From: Noviherbaspirillum malthae
GTDB taxonomy: Bacteria > Pseudomonadota > Gammaproteobacteria > Burkholderiales > Burkholderiaceae_D
Length of the DNA stretch: 64,000 nt
Assembly: GCF_015352985.1 (NCBI RefSeq)
Contig: NZ_JACYXF010000005.1
Coordinates: 186,001-250,000 of the forward strand
Direction of reading: 5' to 3'
In this document: positions 41,325 to 50,988 of the stretch, in pieces
Layout of the letters: every line of letters starts with the position of its first letter
Position numbering within the stretch: the first letter of the stretch is position 1
Notes under the pieces: model-generated
Databases searched by the model: none
What the model was told of the DNA's origin: nothing
Seen by the model: only the letters and a program-made list of their open reading frames with translations
Position numbers and translations under genes: made by a program

Positions 41325-41708
41325 TCACTGCGCCGAAATTTGCCTGGCAGAGCTGCTGATGGCATGCGCCAGCTCGTGGATGTAGTAGGGCTTGTTGAGC
41401 AGCGTGAAGTCGAAGTCGAGCCGGTCCGACACAAGGTAGCCGAAACCGGAGGAAAAGATGATCTTGATATTGGAGGCCATTTCAACGGCCATCGTTGCCA
41501 GGTCGATGCCGGAAATGCCCGGCAGGTTGATATCGGCCAGCAGCATGTTGAAGCGGCCCTTGCGCAGATGCACCAGCGCTTCCTCGCCGCTGGCGGCGGC
41601 CACGGCCTGATGGCCGAGCGAGGCGAGCATCTCGCACAGGATCTCCAGCAGGGAGTCGTTGTCTTCAACCACCAGGATTCGGAGCGGTGTCGCTTCCATC
41701 AGGCGCAT
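41325..41708 (-). CDS. Single-domain response regulator (CheY-like)
   Basis: A receiver-only protein of about 127 residues. The acidic pocket is VVEDND, the phospho-acceptor Asp is in LLADINLPGISG, and the conserved Lys is in LLNKPYYIHEL. The start may be ATG 41708 or ATG 41699; the longer frame to 41927 reads through a promoter region. No histidine kinase is adjacent. It precedes the phoX operon on the same strand but is separated by the Pho box. Confidence 0.85.
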   Translation of the reverse strand: MRLMEATPLRILVVEDNDSLLEILCEMLASLGHQAVAAASGEEALVHLRKGRFNMLLADINLPGISGIDLATMAVEMASNIKIIFSSGFGYLVSDRLDFDFTLLNKPYYIHELAHAISSSARQISAQ

Positions 41709-41959
41709 CCCGCGATCATGCGTGTCGGGCAGATCGAGCCGGTGTCGGCAATAACGGAATGGTTGAAGGGAAGAAGTCGAACACGTGCTGAATCCTGCAT
41801 CTGATAACCGCCTGTCTGTTACATGGAAAAAACACCGCTGAAAACGGCGCGGGCTGTATTCTCTCAAACGTCGGGTAGATGACAATCCGCAATGACCGCA
41901 AACTGCGCCGCGTTTGAGATCGCTCAAACGGGAAATTCATTGGAGAAATGGAAGGCACA

Positions 41960-41989
41960 CCGGGGATAAGTGATATCACTTATCCCCGG
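41960..41989. repeat. Perfect 30-bp palindrome
   Basis: Fifteen bases, CCGGGGATAAGTGAT, are followed at once by their exact reverse complement. There is no loop and no T run on either strand, so it is not a normal terminator. It lies 25 bp after the stop of the small membrane gene (minus strand) and about 250 bp upstream of the receiver gene. Confidence 0.95.
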
Positions 41990-42013
41990 CCATACCAAAG
42001 ATGGATAGGGTAT

Positions 42014-42220
42014 CTAGGTCTTGCCGCGGAACGCCGGACTCGCGTTGCCGCCGTGTGCATCGGCTTGCGGCAGCGGCGGTTCGGATTCCTGCATCTGCTC
42101 ATTGAGCTGGTCGCGGAGATAATTGATGGGGGCCAGGGCAAGGACGATCACCAGCGTCCAGAAGAGCACCATGGCCAGGGATTCAAGCCATTGCCAGGGA
42201 AAAGCATGGAACCAGGTCAT
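42014..42220 (-). CDS. Small single-pass membrane protein
   Basis: A 68-residue protein with one helix (about WLESLAMVLFWTLVIVLALA) and a Glu/Pro/Gln-rich C-terminal tail. GGGAG lies 8 bp before ATG 42220, which I prefer over the ATG at 42238. Not recognised. It is downstream of the DUF1272 gene on the same strand after 142 bp. Confidence 0.6.
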   Translation of the reverse strand: MTWFHAFPWQWLESLAMVLFWTLVIVLALAPINYLRDQLNEQMQESEPPLPQADAHGGNASPAFRGKT

Positions 42221-42362
42221 AGCAATATCTCCCGTCATCTATCGTCGAACATCGCCTATCTTTTCTGTTGTTTTACCGATTCGATGGCCAAGCTTGTTGA
42301 CGGGGCTCAAAGGGGACCCGGCGAAGCTGCGCATTTTGGTTCTGCTTCGCCGCTTGGCCGCC

Positions 42363-42671
42363 TTAACGCTTCTCCGCTGCAAGATTATCGAGTCTGGCCA
42401 GCAATAAAGCATGCTCGGCAAGGTCGGCCGGCCTGTGCTTGACGGTCGCGGAGGCAGGGTATTTGCCCAGGAAATTGTCGCCTTTCCAGTTGCTTGCAGG
42501 GCGCACCGGGCGCGGAACGAATCCGCCGCCGCAGTTCGGGCAGGCACCGCCGAGAACCTGCGTCGCGCATTCCCGGCAAAAAGTGCATTCAAAGCTGCAG
42601 ATCATGGCGTCGGCGGAAGACGGCGGCAGCGCCTTGTTGCAGTGTTCGCAGGTTGGTCGCAGTTCGAGCAT
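42363..42671 (-). CDS. DUF1272 zinc-ribbon protein
   Basis: A 102-residue protein starting MLELRPTCEHCNKALPPSSA with Cys pairs CEHC, CSFECTFCREC and CPNC, the DUF1272 pattern, which should bind two zinc ions. Members are usually about 60-80 residues; this one has an added C-terminal helix (PADLAEHALLLARLDNLAAE). Divergent from a GlxA-type regulator with a 93-bp gap. Function unknown. Confidence 0.88.
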   Translation of the reverse strand: MLELRPTCEHCNKALPPSSADAMICSFECTFCRECATQVLGGACPNCGGGFVPRPVRPASNWKGDNFLGKYPASATVKHRPADLAEHALLLARLDNLAAEKR

Positions 42672-42764
42672 GGCAAAACCTTTCGTTAAGGGTGGTGAGC
42701 AGGTGCGGCCATTGTAGGATGGTCCGCTTTGGCGGAAATGACAAAAAAGCGTTAAATTCTGCCA

Positions 42765-43757
42765 ATGCCCAAACTGGTTGTCATTCTCGTCTACGACGAC
42801 GTCCAGATACTCGACGTCACCGGCCCGGCCGCGGTCTTCGCCGCCGCCAACGATGCCTGTGCATCGCCGCACTACGACGTGCGCATCGTGTCGCCGGCCG
42901 GCGGCCCGGTGAAAAGCAGCAGCGCTGCAGTGCTGATGAGCGATGCACTTGCCGGCGTCGCCGCCGAGGACGTCGCTGTCCTGCTGGTGGCCGGCGGCGA
43001 TGAAGACGCCCTGCTCAAACTTGCGGAGCAGCCGGAGCTGCGCAGCTGGATGGAAAGGGCGCACCAAGGCGCGGCGCGCTTCGGTTCGGTGTGCACCGGT
43101 GCGCTGCTCTTGGCGCGGCTGGGCCTGCTGGCGGGCAGGAAAGTGGCTACCCACTGGTCGGCCTGCGCATGGCTGGCCCAGCATTTCCCGGAGGTGCGGG
43201 TCGATTCCGAAGCGCTCTATGTCGAGGACGGCCGGATCTGGACGTCGGCCGGCGTGACCACCGGCATCGACATGTGCCTGGCGATGGTGGAATACGATCT
43301 CGGCGCGTCGGCGGCCAACCGCATCGCCGAGCGCCTGGTGCTGTATGCGCGACGGCCGGGCTACCAGTCCCAGTTCAGCCCGATGCTGCGCCTGCAGAGC
43401 CGGGCCGGGGCGCCGTTCTCGGACTTGATCGAATGGATGGCAGCGCACCTGGATGAGCCGCTCGACGTGCCGCAGCTGGCATCGCGCATGGCGATGTCGG
43501 AACGCAGCTTCTACCGGCGCTTTACCGACGCGGTCGGCGAGACGCCGGCCCGAATGGTGGAGACCTTGCGCCTGGACCGGGCGCGCGAACTGCTGGCGAC
43601 GCCGGCCAGCCTGAAGCAGATCGCGGCTCAGGCGGGATTCGGCACCGCGGGGAGGTTATCGAAGGCGTTCGAGCGGCGCTTCGGCGTGAGTCCGCAGCTG
43701 TTCCGGGAAACCCGCAGCCGGGAAACCCGCCGAAGGCCTGAAGAGCGGGAAGCTTAG
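42765..43757 (+). CDS. GlxA-family regulator (DJ-1/PfpI plus AraC HTH)
   Basis: A 330-residue transcription factor. The N-terminal amidase-like DJ-1/PfpI domain (residues 1-190) has GSVCTGALLLARLGLLAG with the elbow Cys. The C-terminal double-HTH AraC domain (about 220-315) reads MSERSFYRRFTDAVGETPAR, then IAAQAGFGTAGRLSKAFERR. Relatives control nitrogenous compound catabolism (ArgR, CdhR, GbdR groups). The divergent DUF1272 gene is its only close neighbour. Its last residues RETRSRETRRR come from a 12-bp near-duplication. Confidence 0.9.
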   Translation: MPKLVVILVYDDVQILDVTGPAAVFAAANDACASPHYDVRIVSPAGGPVKSSSAAVLMSDALAGVAAEDVAVLLVAGGDEDALLKLAEQPELRSWMERAHQGAARFGSVCTGALLLARLGLLAGRKVATHWSACAWLAQHFPEVRVDSEALYVEDGRIWTSAGVTTGIDMCLAMVEYDLGASAANRIAERLVLYARRPGYQSQFSPMLRLQSRAGAPFSDLIEWMAAHLDEPLDVPQLASRMAMSERSFYRRFTDAVGETPARMVETLRLDRARELLATPASLKQIAAQAGFGTAGRLSKAFERRFGVSPQLFRETRSRETRRRPEEREA

Positions 43758-43762
43758 CGGAT

Positions 43763-44221
43763 TCAGCGGATCGGCAGCTTGGTGGTGTTCTTGACTTCTT
43801 CCATCACCGCATAGGTGTGCGTTTCGCGCACGCCTTTCAGCTGCAGCAGAGATTTGCCGAGAAATTCGCGGTAGGCGTTCATGTCCTTGACGCGCGCCTT
43901 GACCAGGTAGTCGAAGCCGCCGGCCACCATGTGGCATTCCTGCACTTCCGGGATCACCTGCACGCTGCGCTTGAAGGCTTCGAAGACTTCCGGCGTGGTG
44001 CGGTCGAGCACGACTTCGATGAAGACCAGCAGCGACACGTCGAGCAGCTGCGGATTGAGCTGCGCGGTGTAGTTGACGATATAGCCAGCCTCCTGCAGCT
44101 TGCGCACCCTCTCCAGGCAGGCTGCGGGCGAGAGGTTGACGCGCGACGCCAGCTCGACATTGCTGATGCGGCCATCGTTCTGCAGTTCGGAGAGGATTTT
44201 TTTGCTGATCTTGTCGAGCAT
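43763..44221 (-). CDS. Lrp/AsnC-family regulator, probable putA activator
   Basis: A 152-residue Lrp-type regulator: HTH at residues 1-60 (LDKISKKILSELQNDGRISN, then NLSPAACLERVRKLQEAGYI) and RAM ligand domain after it, with GFDYLVKARVKDM as conserved core. An ATG at 44266 would add 15 residues. It is divergent from putA with a 146-bp AT-rich gap. As this PutA lacks its own DNA-binding domain, proline-responsive control by this protein, as PutR does in rhizobia and Agrobacterium, is the likely arrangement. Confidence 0.92.
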   Translation of the reverse strand: MLDKISKKILSELQNDGRISNVELASRVNLSPAACLERVRKLQEAGYIVNYTAQLNPQLLDVSLLVFIEVVLDRTTPEVFEAFKRSVQVIPEVQECHMVAGGFDYLVKARVKDMNAYREFLGKSLLQLKGVRETHTYAVMEEVKNTTKLPIR

Positions 44222-44367
44222 GACAGTAAAACTACGAAAATTTTCTTCGGTTGGATTGTCCCACAAAATACAAAATTCAGATAGCGAACAAGATTTCCAG
44301 AATTAATCCTTAGCGATCCTACCTACAATCGAATCATTATTTTTCATCCTTTTGATTCGATCCCTCC

Positions 44368-47300
44368 ATGCTCACCGCTACCGAACAAGCACCGCGCGCC
44401 AGCGCTTCCGTTCCGTTTTCGGCTTTCCATGCCGACGTCAACCATGACCAGACCCCGCTGCGCGCCGCCATCACCGCCGTCTACCGGCGCGACGAGCGCG
44501 AAGCGGTGCAGTGGCTGCTCGGCCAGGCGAAAACCAGCGATGCATCGCAGGCCCGCATCCAGCAGATGGCCCGCAAGCTGGTCGAAGCGGTGCGCCAGAA
44601 GCGTACCCGCGCCTCGGGGGTGGACGCGCTGATGCATGAATTCTCGCTGTCGTCGGAAGAAGGCGTGGCGCTGATGTGCCTGGCCGAGGCGCTGCTGCGC
44701 ATTCCCGACCACCAGACCGCCGACCGCCTGATCGCCGACAAGATCAGCAAGGGCGACTGGCGCAAGCACCTGGGCGAATCGCCGTCGCTGTTCGTCAATG
44801 CGGCGACCTGGGGCCTCTTGATCACCGGCAAGCTGGTGGGCACCAACAGCGAGCAGGGCCTGGGTTCGGCGCTGACTAAGCTGATCGCCAAGGGCGGCGA
44901 GCCGCTGATCCGCAAGGGCGTGGACTTGGCCATGCGCATGCTGGGCAACCAGTTCGTGACCGGCCAGACCATCGAGGAAGCGCTCGACAACAGCCGCGAC
45001 AATGAAAAGCGCGGCTACCGCTATTCCTACGACATGCTGGGCGAGGCGGCGCTGACCGAGGAAGACGCCGCCAAGTACTACACCGCCTACGAACAGGCGA
45101 TCCATGCGATCGGCCGCGCCTCCAACGGCCGCGGCATCAAGGACGGTCCCGGCATCTCGATCAAGCTGTCGGCGCTGCATCCGCGCTATTCCCGCGCCCA
45201 GCGCGCGCGCACGATGGAAGAGCTGCTGCCGCGCATGAAGCAGCTGGTCCTCCTGGCCAAGCGCTACAACATCGGCCTCAACATCGATGCGGAAGAAGCC
45301 GACCGCCTGGAGCTCTCGCTCGACCTGATGGAAGCGCTTGCCCATGACCCGGAACTGGCCGGCTTCGACGGCATCGGCTTCGTGGTGCAGGGCTACCAGA
45401 AGCGCTGCCCGTTCGTCATCGATTACCTGGTCGACCTGGCCCGCCGCAGCGGCCGGAAGTTCATGGTGCGCCTGGTGAAGGGCGCCTATTGGGATGCGGA
45501 AATCAAGCGCGCCCAAGTGGACGGCATGCCCGGCTATCCGGTCTACACCCGCAAGGTCTACACCGACGTGTCGTATCTGGTCTGCGCGCAGAAGCTGCTG
45601 GCCTCGACCGACGTGATCTATCCGCAGTTCGCCACCCACAACGCGCACACGCTGTCGTCCATCTATACCTGGGCGCAGGAGCAGGGCGTGACCGACTATG
45701 AATTCCAGTGCCTGCACGGCATGGGCGAAACCCTGTACGACCAGGTGGTCGGCGCCGACAAGTTCAACAAGCCCTGCCGCATCTATGCGCCGGTCGGCTC
45801 GCATGAAACCCTGCTCGCCTACCTGGTGCGCCGCCTGCTGGAAAACGGCGCCAACTCGTCCTTCGTCAACCAGATCGTCGACGAGAACGTGGCCATCGAT
45901 TCCCTGATCGCCGATCCGCTGGACGTCGCCGCCAGGCTGGACGGCGCCATGCATCCGAACATCGCCTTGCCGGTCGACATGTTCGGCGCCGAGCGCCGCA
46001 ATTCCGCCGGCTTCGACCTGAGCAATGAAAACACGCTGGCCGGCATCGATGCCGCCTTCACCCGTTTCGCCGCAAGGCAATGGCAGGCTGTCCCGCTCCT
46101 GGGCAGCGGCGCCGTCGCCGGCGGTCCCGCCCAGGCGGTGCGCAATCCGGCCAACCATGCCGATGTCGTCGGCCAGGTCATCGAAGCCGGCGCCGAGGAA
46201 GTGGAAACCGCGCTGCAGCAGGCGCAGGCCTATGCCACCGACTGGCAGACCACGCCGCCGGCCATGCGCGCGGATGCGCTGGTGCGCGCCGCCGATCTGC
46301 TGGAAGAACACAGCCTGGAACTGATGGCGCTGGCCATCCGCGAAGCCGGCAAGTCGCTGCCGAATGCGATCGCCGAAGTGCGCGAAGCGGTCGACTTCCT
46401 GCGCTACTACGCCGCCGAAACCCGCCAGGCACCGAACGCCGCGGCGCTCGGCCCGGTAGTCTGCATCAGCCCCTGGAATTTCCCGCTGGCGATCTTCATT
46501 GGCGAAGTCAGCGCCGCGCTCGCCGCCGGCAACGTGGTGCTGGCCAAGCCTGCCGAGCAGACGCCGCTGATCGCGCACCGCGCGGTGCAACTACTGCATG
46601 AGGCCGGCATTCCGCGCGGCGCGCTGCAGTTTTTGCCGGGACGCGGCGAAGTGGTGGGTGCCCGCCTGACTGCCGACAGCCGCGTGCGCGGCGTGATCTT
46701 CACCGGCTCGACCGAAGTCGCGCAGCTGATCAACCGCGTGCTGGCCAAGCGCACCGCCGAGGAAGGCCGCGACATTCCGCTGATCGCCGAGACCGGCGGC
46801 CAGAATGCGATGATCGTCGATTCCAGCGCGCTGCCGGAACAGGTAGTGACGGACGTCATCACTTCCGCCTTCGACAGCGCCGGCCAGCGCTGCTCGGCGC
46901 TGCGCGTGCTCTGCCTGCAGGCTGACATCGCCGACAAGACGGTGAAGATGCTCAAGGGCGCGATGCAGGAACTGCGCATCGGCAACCCGGACCGCCTCGC
47001 CACCGACATCGGCCCGGTCATCGACGCCGAAGCGCAGCAGGGCCTGCTGCGCCACATCGATGGCATGCGGGCAAAGGGCAGCAAGGTGCACCAGCTGACC
47101 TTGCCGTCCGGCTGCGACAACGGCACCTTCGTGCCGCCGACTGTCATTGAAATCAACTCGCTTTCCGAACTGCAGCGCGAAGTGTTCGGCCCGGTGCTGC
47201 ACGTGCTGCGCTACCGCCGCGACGAGCTGCCGGCGCTGATCGAAGCGATCAATGCCACCGGCTACGGCCTGACGCTGGGCGTGCATTCGCGCATCGACGA

Positions 47301-48060
47301 GACCATCGACTTCATCACCACGCGCGCGCATGTGGGCAACATCTACGTCAACCGCAACATCGTCGGCGCGGTGGTCGGCGTGCAGCCGTTCGGCGGCGAA
47401 GGCAAGTCCGGCACCGGCCCGAAAGCCGGCGGCCCGCTCTATCTCAAGCGGCTGCAGCGCAACGCCACCGTGACGCAGGCGGCGCACACCATCCACCAGA
47501 AGGATGCGGCCTCCGCGCAGCCGGCCTTCAACAGCCTGCTGGCCTGGGCCGGCACGCACGGCCACGAGCGCATCGCCGCGCTGGCGGACAGCTATGCGCA
47601 TGCGACGCTGCTCAATACCGCCCTGGTGCTGCCCGGCCCGACCGGCGAACGCAATACGCTCAGTTTCGCGCCGCGCGGCGCGGTGCTTTGCGCAGCGTCG
47701 ACCACGCCGGCGCTGCTGAACCAGCTGGCTGCGGTATTTGCCACCGGCAATAGCGCCGTGATGACGGCGGAAACGGCGCGCCTGCTGCCGGTTGGCCTGC
47801 CGCAGGAAGTCAAGCGCGCGGTCGCCACCGTGGAGATCAAGCAGCTGCCGCAGACACCGCTGCAGATCGCGCTGGTCGATGCGTCGCAGTTGGCGCATAC
47901 CCTGGCCGGGCTGGCGGCGCGCGACGGCGCCCTGGTGCCGCTGGTGGAAACCGCGGAAGCCGAGCCGATCGCCCTGTGGCGCCTGGTGGCAGAGCGTGCG
48001 GTCTGCGTCAATACCACTGCCGCAGGCGGCAATGCCAGCCTGATGACGCTCGGCGCATAA
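44368..48060 (+). CDS. putA: Bifunctional proline dehydrogenase / P5C dehydrogenase
   Basis: A 1230-residue enzyme that oxidises proline to glutamate in two steps. It has no N-terminal ribbon-helix-helix domain, so it is not an autoregulator. The FAD-binding proline dehydrogenase barrel (about 170-480) includes GPGISIKLSALHPRYSRA and FMVRLVKGAYWDAEIKRAQV. The aldehyde dehydrogenase (about 560-1010) has Glu in AETGGQNAMIV and Cys in DSAGQRCSALR. A C-terminal ALDH-like domain of about 200 residues makes this a long, type B-like PutA. No strong ribosome-binding site is seen. The divergent Lrp gene is its probable activator, and a terminator follows. Confidence 0.96.
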   Translation: MLTATEQAPRASASVPFSAFHADVNHDQTPLRAAITAVYRRDEREAVQWLLGQAKTSDASQARIQQMARKLVEAVRQKRTRASGVDALMHEFSLSSEEGVALMCLAEALLRIPDHQTADRLIADKISKGDWRKHLGESPSLFVNAATWGLLITGKLVGTNSEQGLGSALTKLIAKGGEPLIRKGVDLAMRMLGNQFVTGQTIEEALDNSRDNEKRGYRYSYDMLGEAALTEEDAAKYYTAYEQAIHAIGRASNGRGIKDGPGISIKLSALHPRYSRAQRARTMEELLPRMKQLVLLAKRYNIGLNIDAEEADRLELSLDLMEALAHDPELAGFDGIGFVVQGYQKRCPFVIDYLVDLARRSGRKFMVRLVKGAYWDAEIKRAQVDGMPGYPVYTRKVYTDVSYLVCAQKLLASTDVIYPQFATHNAHTLSSIYTWAQEQGVTDYEFQCLHGMGETLYDQVVGADKFNKPCRIYAPVGSHETLLAYLVRRLLENGANSSFVNQIVDENVAIDSLIADPLDVAARLDGAMHPNIALPVDMFGAERRNSAGFDLSNENTLAGIDAAFTRFAARQWQAVPLLGSGAVAGGPAQAVRNPANHADVVGQVIEAGAEEVETALQQAQAYATDWQTTPPAMRADALVRAADLLEEHSLELMALAIREAGKSLPNAIAEVREAVDFLRYYAAETRQAPNAAALGPVVCISPWNFPLAIFIGEVSAALAAGNVVLAKPAEQTPLIAHRAVQLLHEAGIPRGALQFLPGRGEVVGARLTADSRVRGVIFTGSTEVAQLINRVLAKRTAEEGRDIPLIAETGGQNAMIVDSSALPEQVVTDVITSAFDSAGQRCSALRVLCLQADIADKTVKMLKGAMQELRIGNPDRLATDIGPVIDAEAQQGLLRHIDGMRAKGSKVHQLTLPSGCDNGTFVPPTVIEINSLSELQREVFGPVLHVLRYRRDELPALIEAINATGYGLTLGVHSRIDETIDFITTRAHVGNIYVNRNIVGAVVGVQPFGGEGKSGTGPKAGGPLYLKRLQRNATVTQAAHTIHQKDAASAQPAFNSLLAWAGTHGHERIAALADSYAHATLLNTALVLPGPTGERNTLSFAPRGAVLCAASTTPALLNQLAAVFATGNSAVMTAETARLLPVGLPQEVKRAVATVEIKQLPQTPLQIALVDASQLAHTLAGLAARDGALVPLVETAEAEPIALWRLVAERAVCVNTTAAGGNASLMTLGA

Positions 48061-48097
48061 GCTTCGCCGCCGCGCAGGCGGTTGCGGCATGAAGCGG

Positions 48098-48130
48098 CAG
48101 GGCGGGAATTTTTCCCGCCCTGTTTCTTTT
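48098..48130 (+). terminator. Intrinsic terminator of putA
   Basis: CAGGGCGGGAA pairs with TTCCCGCCCTG, followed by TTTCTTTTT. Confidence 0.92.
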
Positions 48131-48263
48131 TGGGCGAGCGCTTTGCACCGCCTGTCGCAATGCGCTGATTGCCGTGTAGAAGAAGCAATGAGGCGCATCA
48201 GCTTCGCTGCATTGCTCTCACCCTTTCCCCGAACCATTGACAGTCCGCCAACGTCTTATTGGC

Positions 48264-50237
48264 ATGTCACGCGCGACAAAAACAGTCATTGGCGGCAGCC
48301 TGGGCCTTGCTGCAGTGATTGCTATTGTCGTCGCCTGTCTCCTCACCTTCGACTGGAACCGCGCCCGTCCCTGGATAGGCGAACGCATCTCCGAAGCCAG
48401 CGGCCGCACGTTCGAGATCCGCGGCAATCTGTCGATAGGCTGGCGTCCGGCAGAAGGGCAAACCGGCTGGCGCTCCTGGATTCCATGGCCGCACCTGCAG
48501 GCCGACGACATCGTGCTCGGCAATGCCGCCTGGTCGTCGCAGCCGGTAATGGCCCAAGCCGAACACATCCGCTTTTCCGTCAATCCCCTCGGCCTGTTGC
48601 GGCGCGAACTGCGCATTCCCAGCCTGTCGCTCGATGCGCCGGATGTGCTGCTCGTGCGCCGCAAGGACGGCAGCAGCAACTGGACCTTCAAGCCCAAGGA
48701 CGAGTCGGGATGGCAGACCCGCATCGGCCGGATCGCGGTCAACAAGGGCAGCGTGCGGCTTTCCGATGAAGCGCGCCGGCTTGAGCTGAAAGGGGAAGTC
48801 GACACCATCGACGGCAGCGACAATGATCCCTACCTGCTGGGATGGCGCATCAGCGGCCATTACCAGGACGAGCCCATCCGCGGTGAGGGCCGCTCCGGCA
48901 TGCTGGCCATCCAGGGCAGCGAGGCCCGCTATCCGATCGAAACCGGCCTGAAGATAGGCAAGCCGGGAGCGCAGACCCATGTCGAGGCCAAGGGTTTCCT
49001 CGACCGGCCGCGCGACGGCCCGATGGTGGATCTGCAGGTCAATGTGGCCGGCGCCAGCCTTGCGCAGCTTTATCCGCTGCTGGGCATCGCCTTGCCGGAT
49101 ACACGGCCCTATACCACTCGCGGCAGGCTGACGGGAACGCCCGGCGTCTCCTGGAACTATCGCGACTTCGACGGCCGCATCGGCACGACCGATATTGCCG
49201 GCGAGCTGCGCTTCCTGCTCAAGATGCCCGGAACGGACGGCCACGGCAGCCAGGCGCTGGACAGGCCGCGGCTGGAAGGCAAGGTGGTCTCCAAACGGCT
49301 GCAGTTCGGCGATCTGGCGCCGCTGGTCGGCATCAATACCGCCGGCAAACCGGAAGCCAAGCCGTCCGACCGGCTGCTGCCGGACAGCCCCTGGCGGCCG
49401 GAGCGCTGGAGGAAGATCGATACCGATATCGAATTCACCGCCCACAGCGTGGCGCGCAGGGAGCTGCTGCCGGTCGACAGCCTGGTCACGCGTATCCGGC
49501 TGGAAGAGGGCGTGCTCACGCTGGCGCCGCTGGAAGCGGGAATTGCCGGCGGCAAGCTGAGCGGCAAGCTGCGGCTCGACGGCGGCAGGCAGCCGCTGCG
49601 CGGCGAGATGAGCTTGTCGGCACGGCATCTGAAACTCGGCAGGCTGTTCGACGATCCGCTGATGAAGGGCAGCACCGGGGAAATCAATGCCGACGCCTCG
49701 CTGCGCGCCAGCGGCAAGTCGATTGCCGGACTGCTGGCGGGTGCCGACGGGGAGCTGCGTTCGGTGGTCAACGGCGGCACGGTCAGCAGGCTGTTCCTCG
49801 ACAAGATCGGGCTGAATGTGAGCAGCCTGGTGGCGGCACAGATGTTCGGCGACAAGCAGGTGAAGATCAATTGCGCGCTGAGCGATGTCGAGATTGCCAA
49901 GGGAGTGATGCGGCCGCGCGCTTTCGTCATCGATACCGAGGAGGCGCAGATCAAGGTCGACGGCATGATCGACTTCGGCAAGGAAAAGGTGGCGATGACG
50001 GTTTATCCGGAGAGCAAGGGATGGCGGCTGATTTCGCTCAGGTCGCCGATTCATGTGGATGGGAATTTCAGGAAGCGGGAGGTGACGGTGGATCGGGGGA
50101 TGCTGGCGTTGAAGGCGGGGACTGCGGCGGCGCTGGGGTTGCTGGGGCCGGTGGTGGCGGCGTTGATTCCGTTGGTGCATGTGGGGCCGGAGGAGGGGAA
50201 TCAGTGTGGGGAGTTGTTGGAGGGGACTGGGAAGTGA
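48264..50237 (+). CDS. AsmA-family envelope protein
   Basis: A 657-residue protein with one N-terminal membrane helix (GLAAVIAIVVACLLTF) and a long periplasmic beta-rich body, the AsmA layout; members bridge inner and outer membranes and affect phospholipid transport. RPWIGERISEASGRTFEIRG is the usual start of the body. LSGKLRLDGGRQPLRGEMSL and the KVDGMIDFGKEKVAMTVYPE stretch lie near its end. The last 65 codons have third positions G (53), T (11) and C (1), and all ten Gly codons there are GGG; the first 65 codons have only 23 G or T. The frame is intact. Confidence 0.88.
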   Translation: MSRATKTVIGGSLGLAAVIAIVVACLLTFDWNRARPWIGERISEASGRTFEIRGNLSIGWRPAEGQTGWRSWIPWPHLQADDIVLGNAAWSSQPVMAQAEHIRFSVNPLGLLRRELRIPSLSLDAPDVLLVRRKDGSSNWTFKPKDESGWQTRIGRIAVNKGSVRLSDEARRLELKGEVDTIDGSDNDPYLLGWRISGHYQDEPIRGEGRSGMLAIQGSEARYPIETGLKIGKPGAQTHVEAKGFLDRPRDGPMVDLQVNVAGASLAQLYPLLGIALPDTRPYTTRGRLTGTPGVSWNYRDFDGRIGTTDIAGELRFLLKMPGTDGHGSQALDRPRLEGKVVSKRLQFGDLAPLVGINTAGKPEAKPSDRLLPDSPWRPERWRKIDTDIEFTAHSVARRELLPVDSLVTRIRLEEGVLTLAPLEAGIAGGKLSGKLRLDGGRQPLRGEMSLSARHLKLGRLFDDPLMKGSTGEINADASLRASGKSIAGLLAGADGELRSVVNGGTVSRLFLDKIGLNVSSLVAAQMFGDKQVKINCALSDVEIAKGVMRPRAFVIDTEEAQIKVDGMIDFGKEKVAMTVYPESKGWRLISLRSPIHVDGNFRKREVTVDRGMLALKAGTAAALGLLGPVVAALIPLVHVGPEEGNQCGELLEGTGK

Positions 50238-50327
50238 GGGTTTGGGCGGCCTTACTTGCTGATGGTGAGGACTTCAGTGTCTGCATTGGGAGGAGTAGTT
50301 CGGAGATTACTTGGACTTTGGTTTCTC

Positions 50328-50575
50328 CGTGGGGGCTTGCCGGGGGTGGCCCGGCGGCCACTCACTTTCTTTGCTTCGCCAAAGAAAGTAAGCAAAGAAA
50401 GGCGACACCCCTATCGCCGCCCCTGCGGGGTTCCCAAAAGTGTTCGGCATAAAGCGGGAAGCGCAGAAACTCGCCTGCGGCTCAGACAGTCTGCGCTTCT
50501 TTATCCGCTTTACGCCAAACACTTTTGGCGTCGATAGAGGGGGAAGCTAACAGCCTCTGTGCACAAGCTTGGTCT
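50328..50575 (-). repeat. 247-bp structured repeat, copy C
   Basis: Same element as copy B in orientation, tail towards AsmA. In head-to-tail orientation its 24-bp stem differs from the other copies at several positions yet has only two non-Watson-Crick pairs, both G-U. The inner stem is GAAGCGCAG / CTGCGCTTC, a compensated change from GAAGCGCGG / CCGCGCTTC. Similarity to copy D continues about 25 bp beyond the tail. Confidence 0.9.
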
Positions 50576-50599
50576 GAATTAGCAGCCGGCGGTCGACTA

Positions 50600-50623
50600 C
50601 CCTCTCCCGCAAGCGGGAGAGGG
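50600..50623. repeat. REP-like palindrome between copies C and D
   Basis: CCCTCTCCCGC and GCGGGAGAGGG flank AA; GTCGGGGGTGAGGGC follows. This type of palindrome is widespread between genes in proteobacteria. It sits in the 128 bp between repeat copies C and D. Confidence 0.75.
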
Positions 50624-50703
50624 GTCGGGGGTGAGGGCGGTCGCAAGGGAGAGACAGTTTCCAACATCCAGAAACCAGCGCCGAACAGACAACCAAGACC
50701 CCA

Positions 50704-50950
50704 GACCAAGCCAGCACAAAGAGGCTGTGAAATATCCCCTTCTAACGACGCCAAAAGGAAGTGGTGCCAAGCGGATAAAGAAGCGCGGTTGTCTGAGCCG
50801 AAGGCGAGTTTCCGCGCTTCCCGCTTGGTGCCACTTCCTTCTGGGGACCCCAAAGGGGCGGCGGTAGATGGGTCGCCTTTCTTTGCCTACTTTCTTTGGC
50901 GAAGCAAAGAAAGTAGGTGGCCGCCGGGCCACCCCCGGCTAGCCTCCACG
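50704..50950 (+). repeat. 247-bp structured repeat, copy D
   Basis: Inverted partner of copy C, heads facing each other. Its 24-bp stem has a third distinct variable block, with two G-U pairs and one A-C mismatch. The inner stem and the final 13-bp stem match copy A. The tail lies 38 bp from the end of the convergent nucleosidase gene. Confidence 0.9.
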
Positions 50951-50988
50951 AATAAACCAAGGTCCAAGCAACCTACGAACTCCCAACC

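Noticed and set aside
44344..48237. 748- and 548-codon minus-strand frames opposite putA
   Set aside because: Shadow frames of a strongly supported 1230-codon gene.
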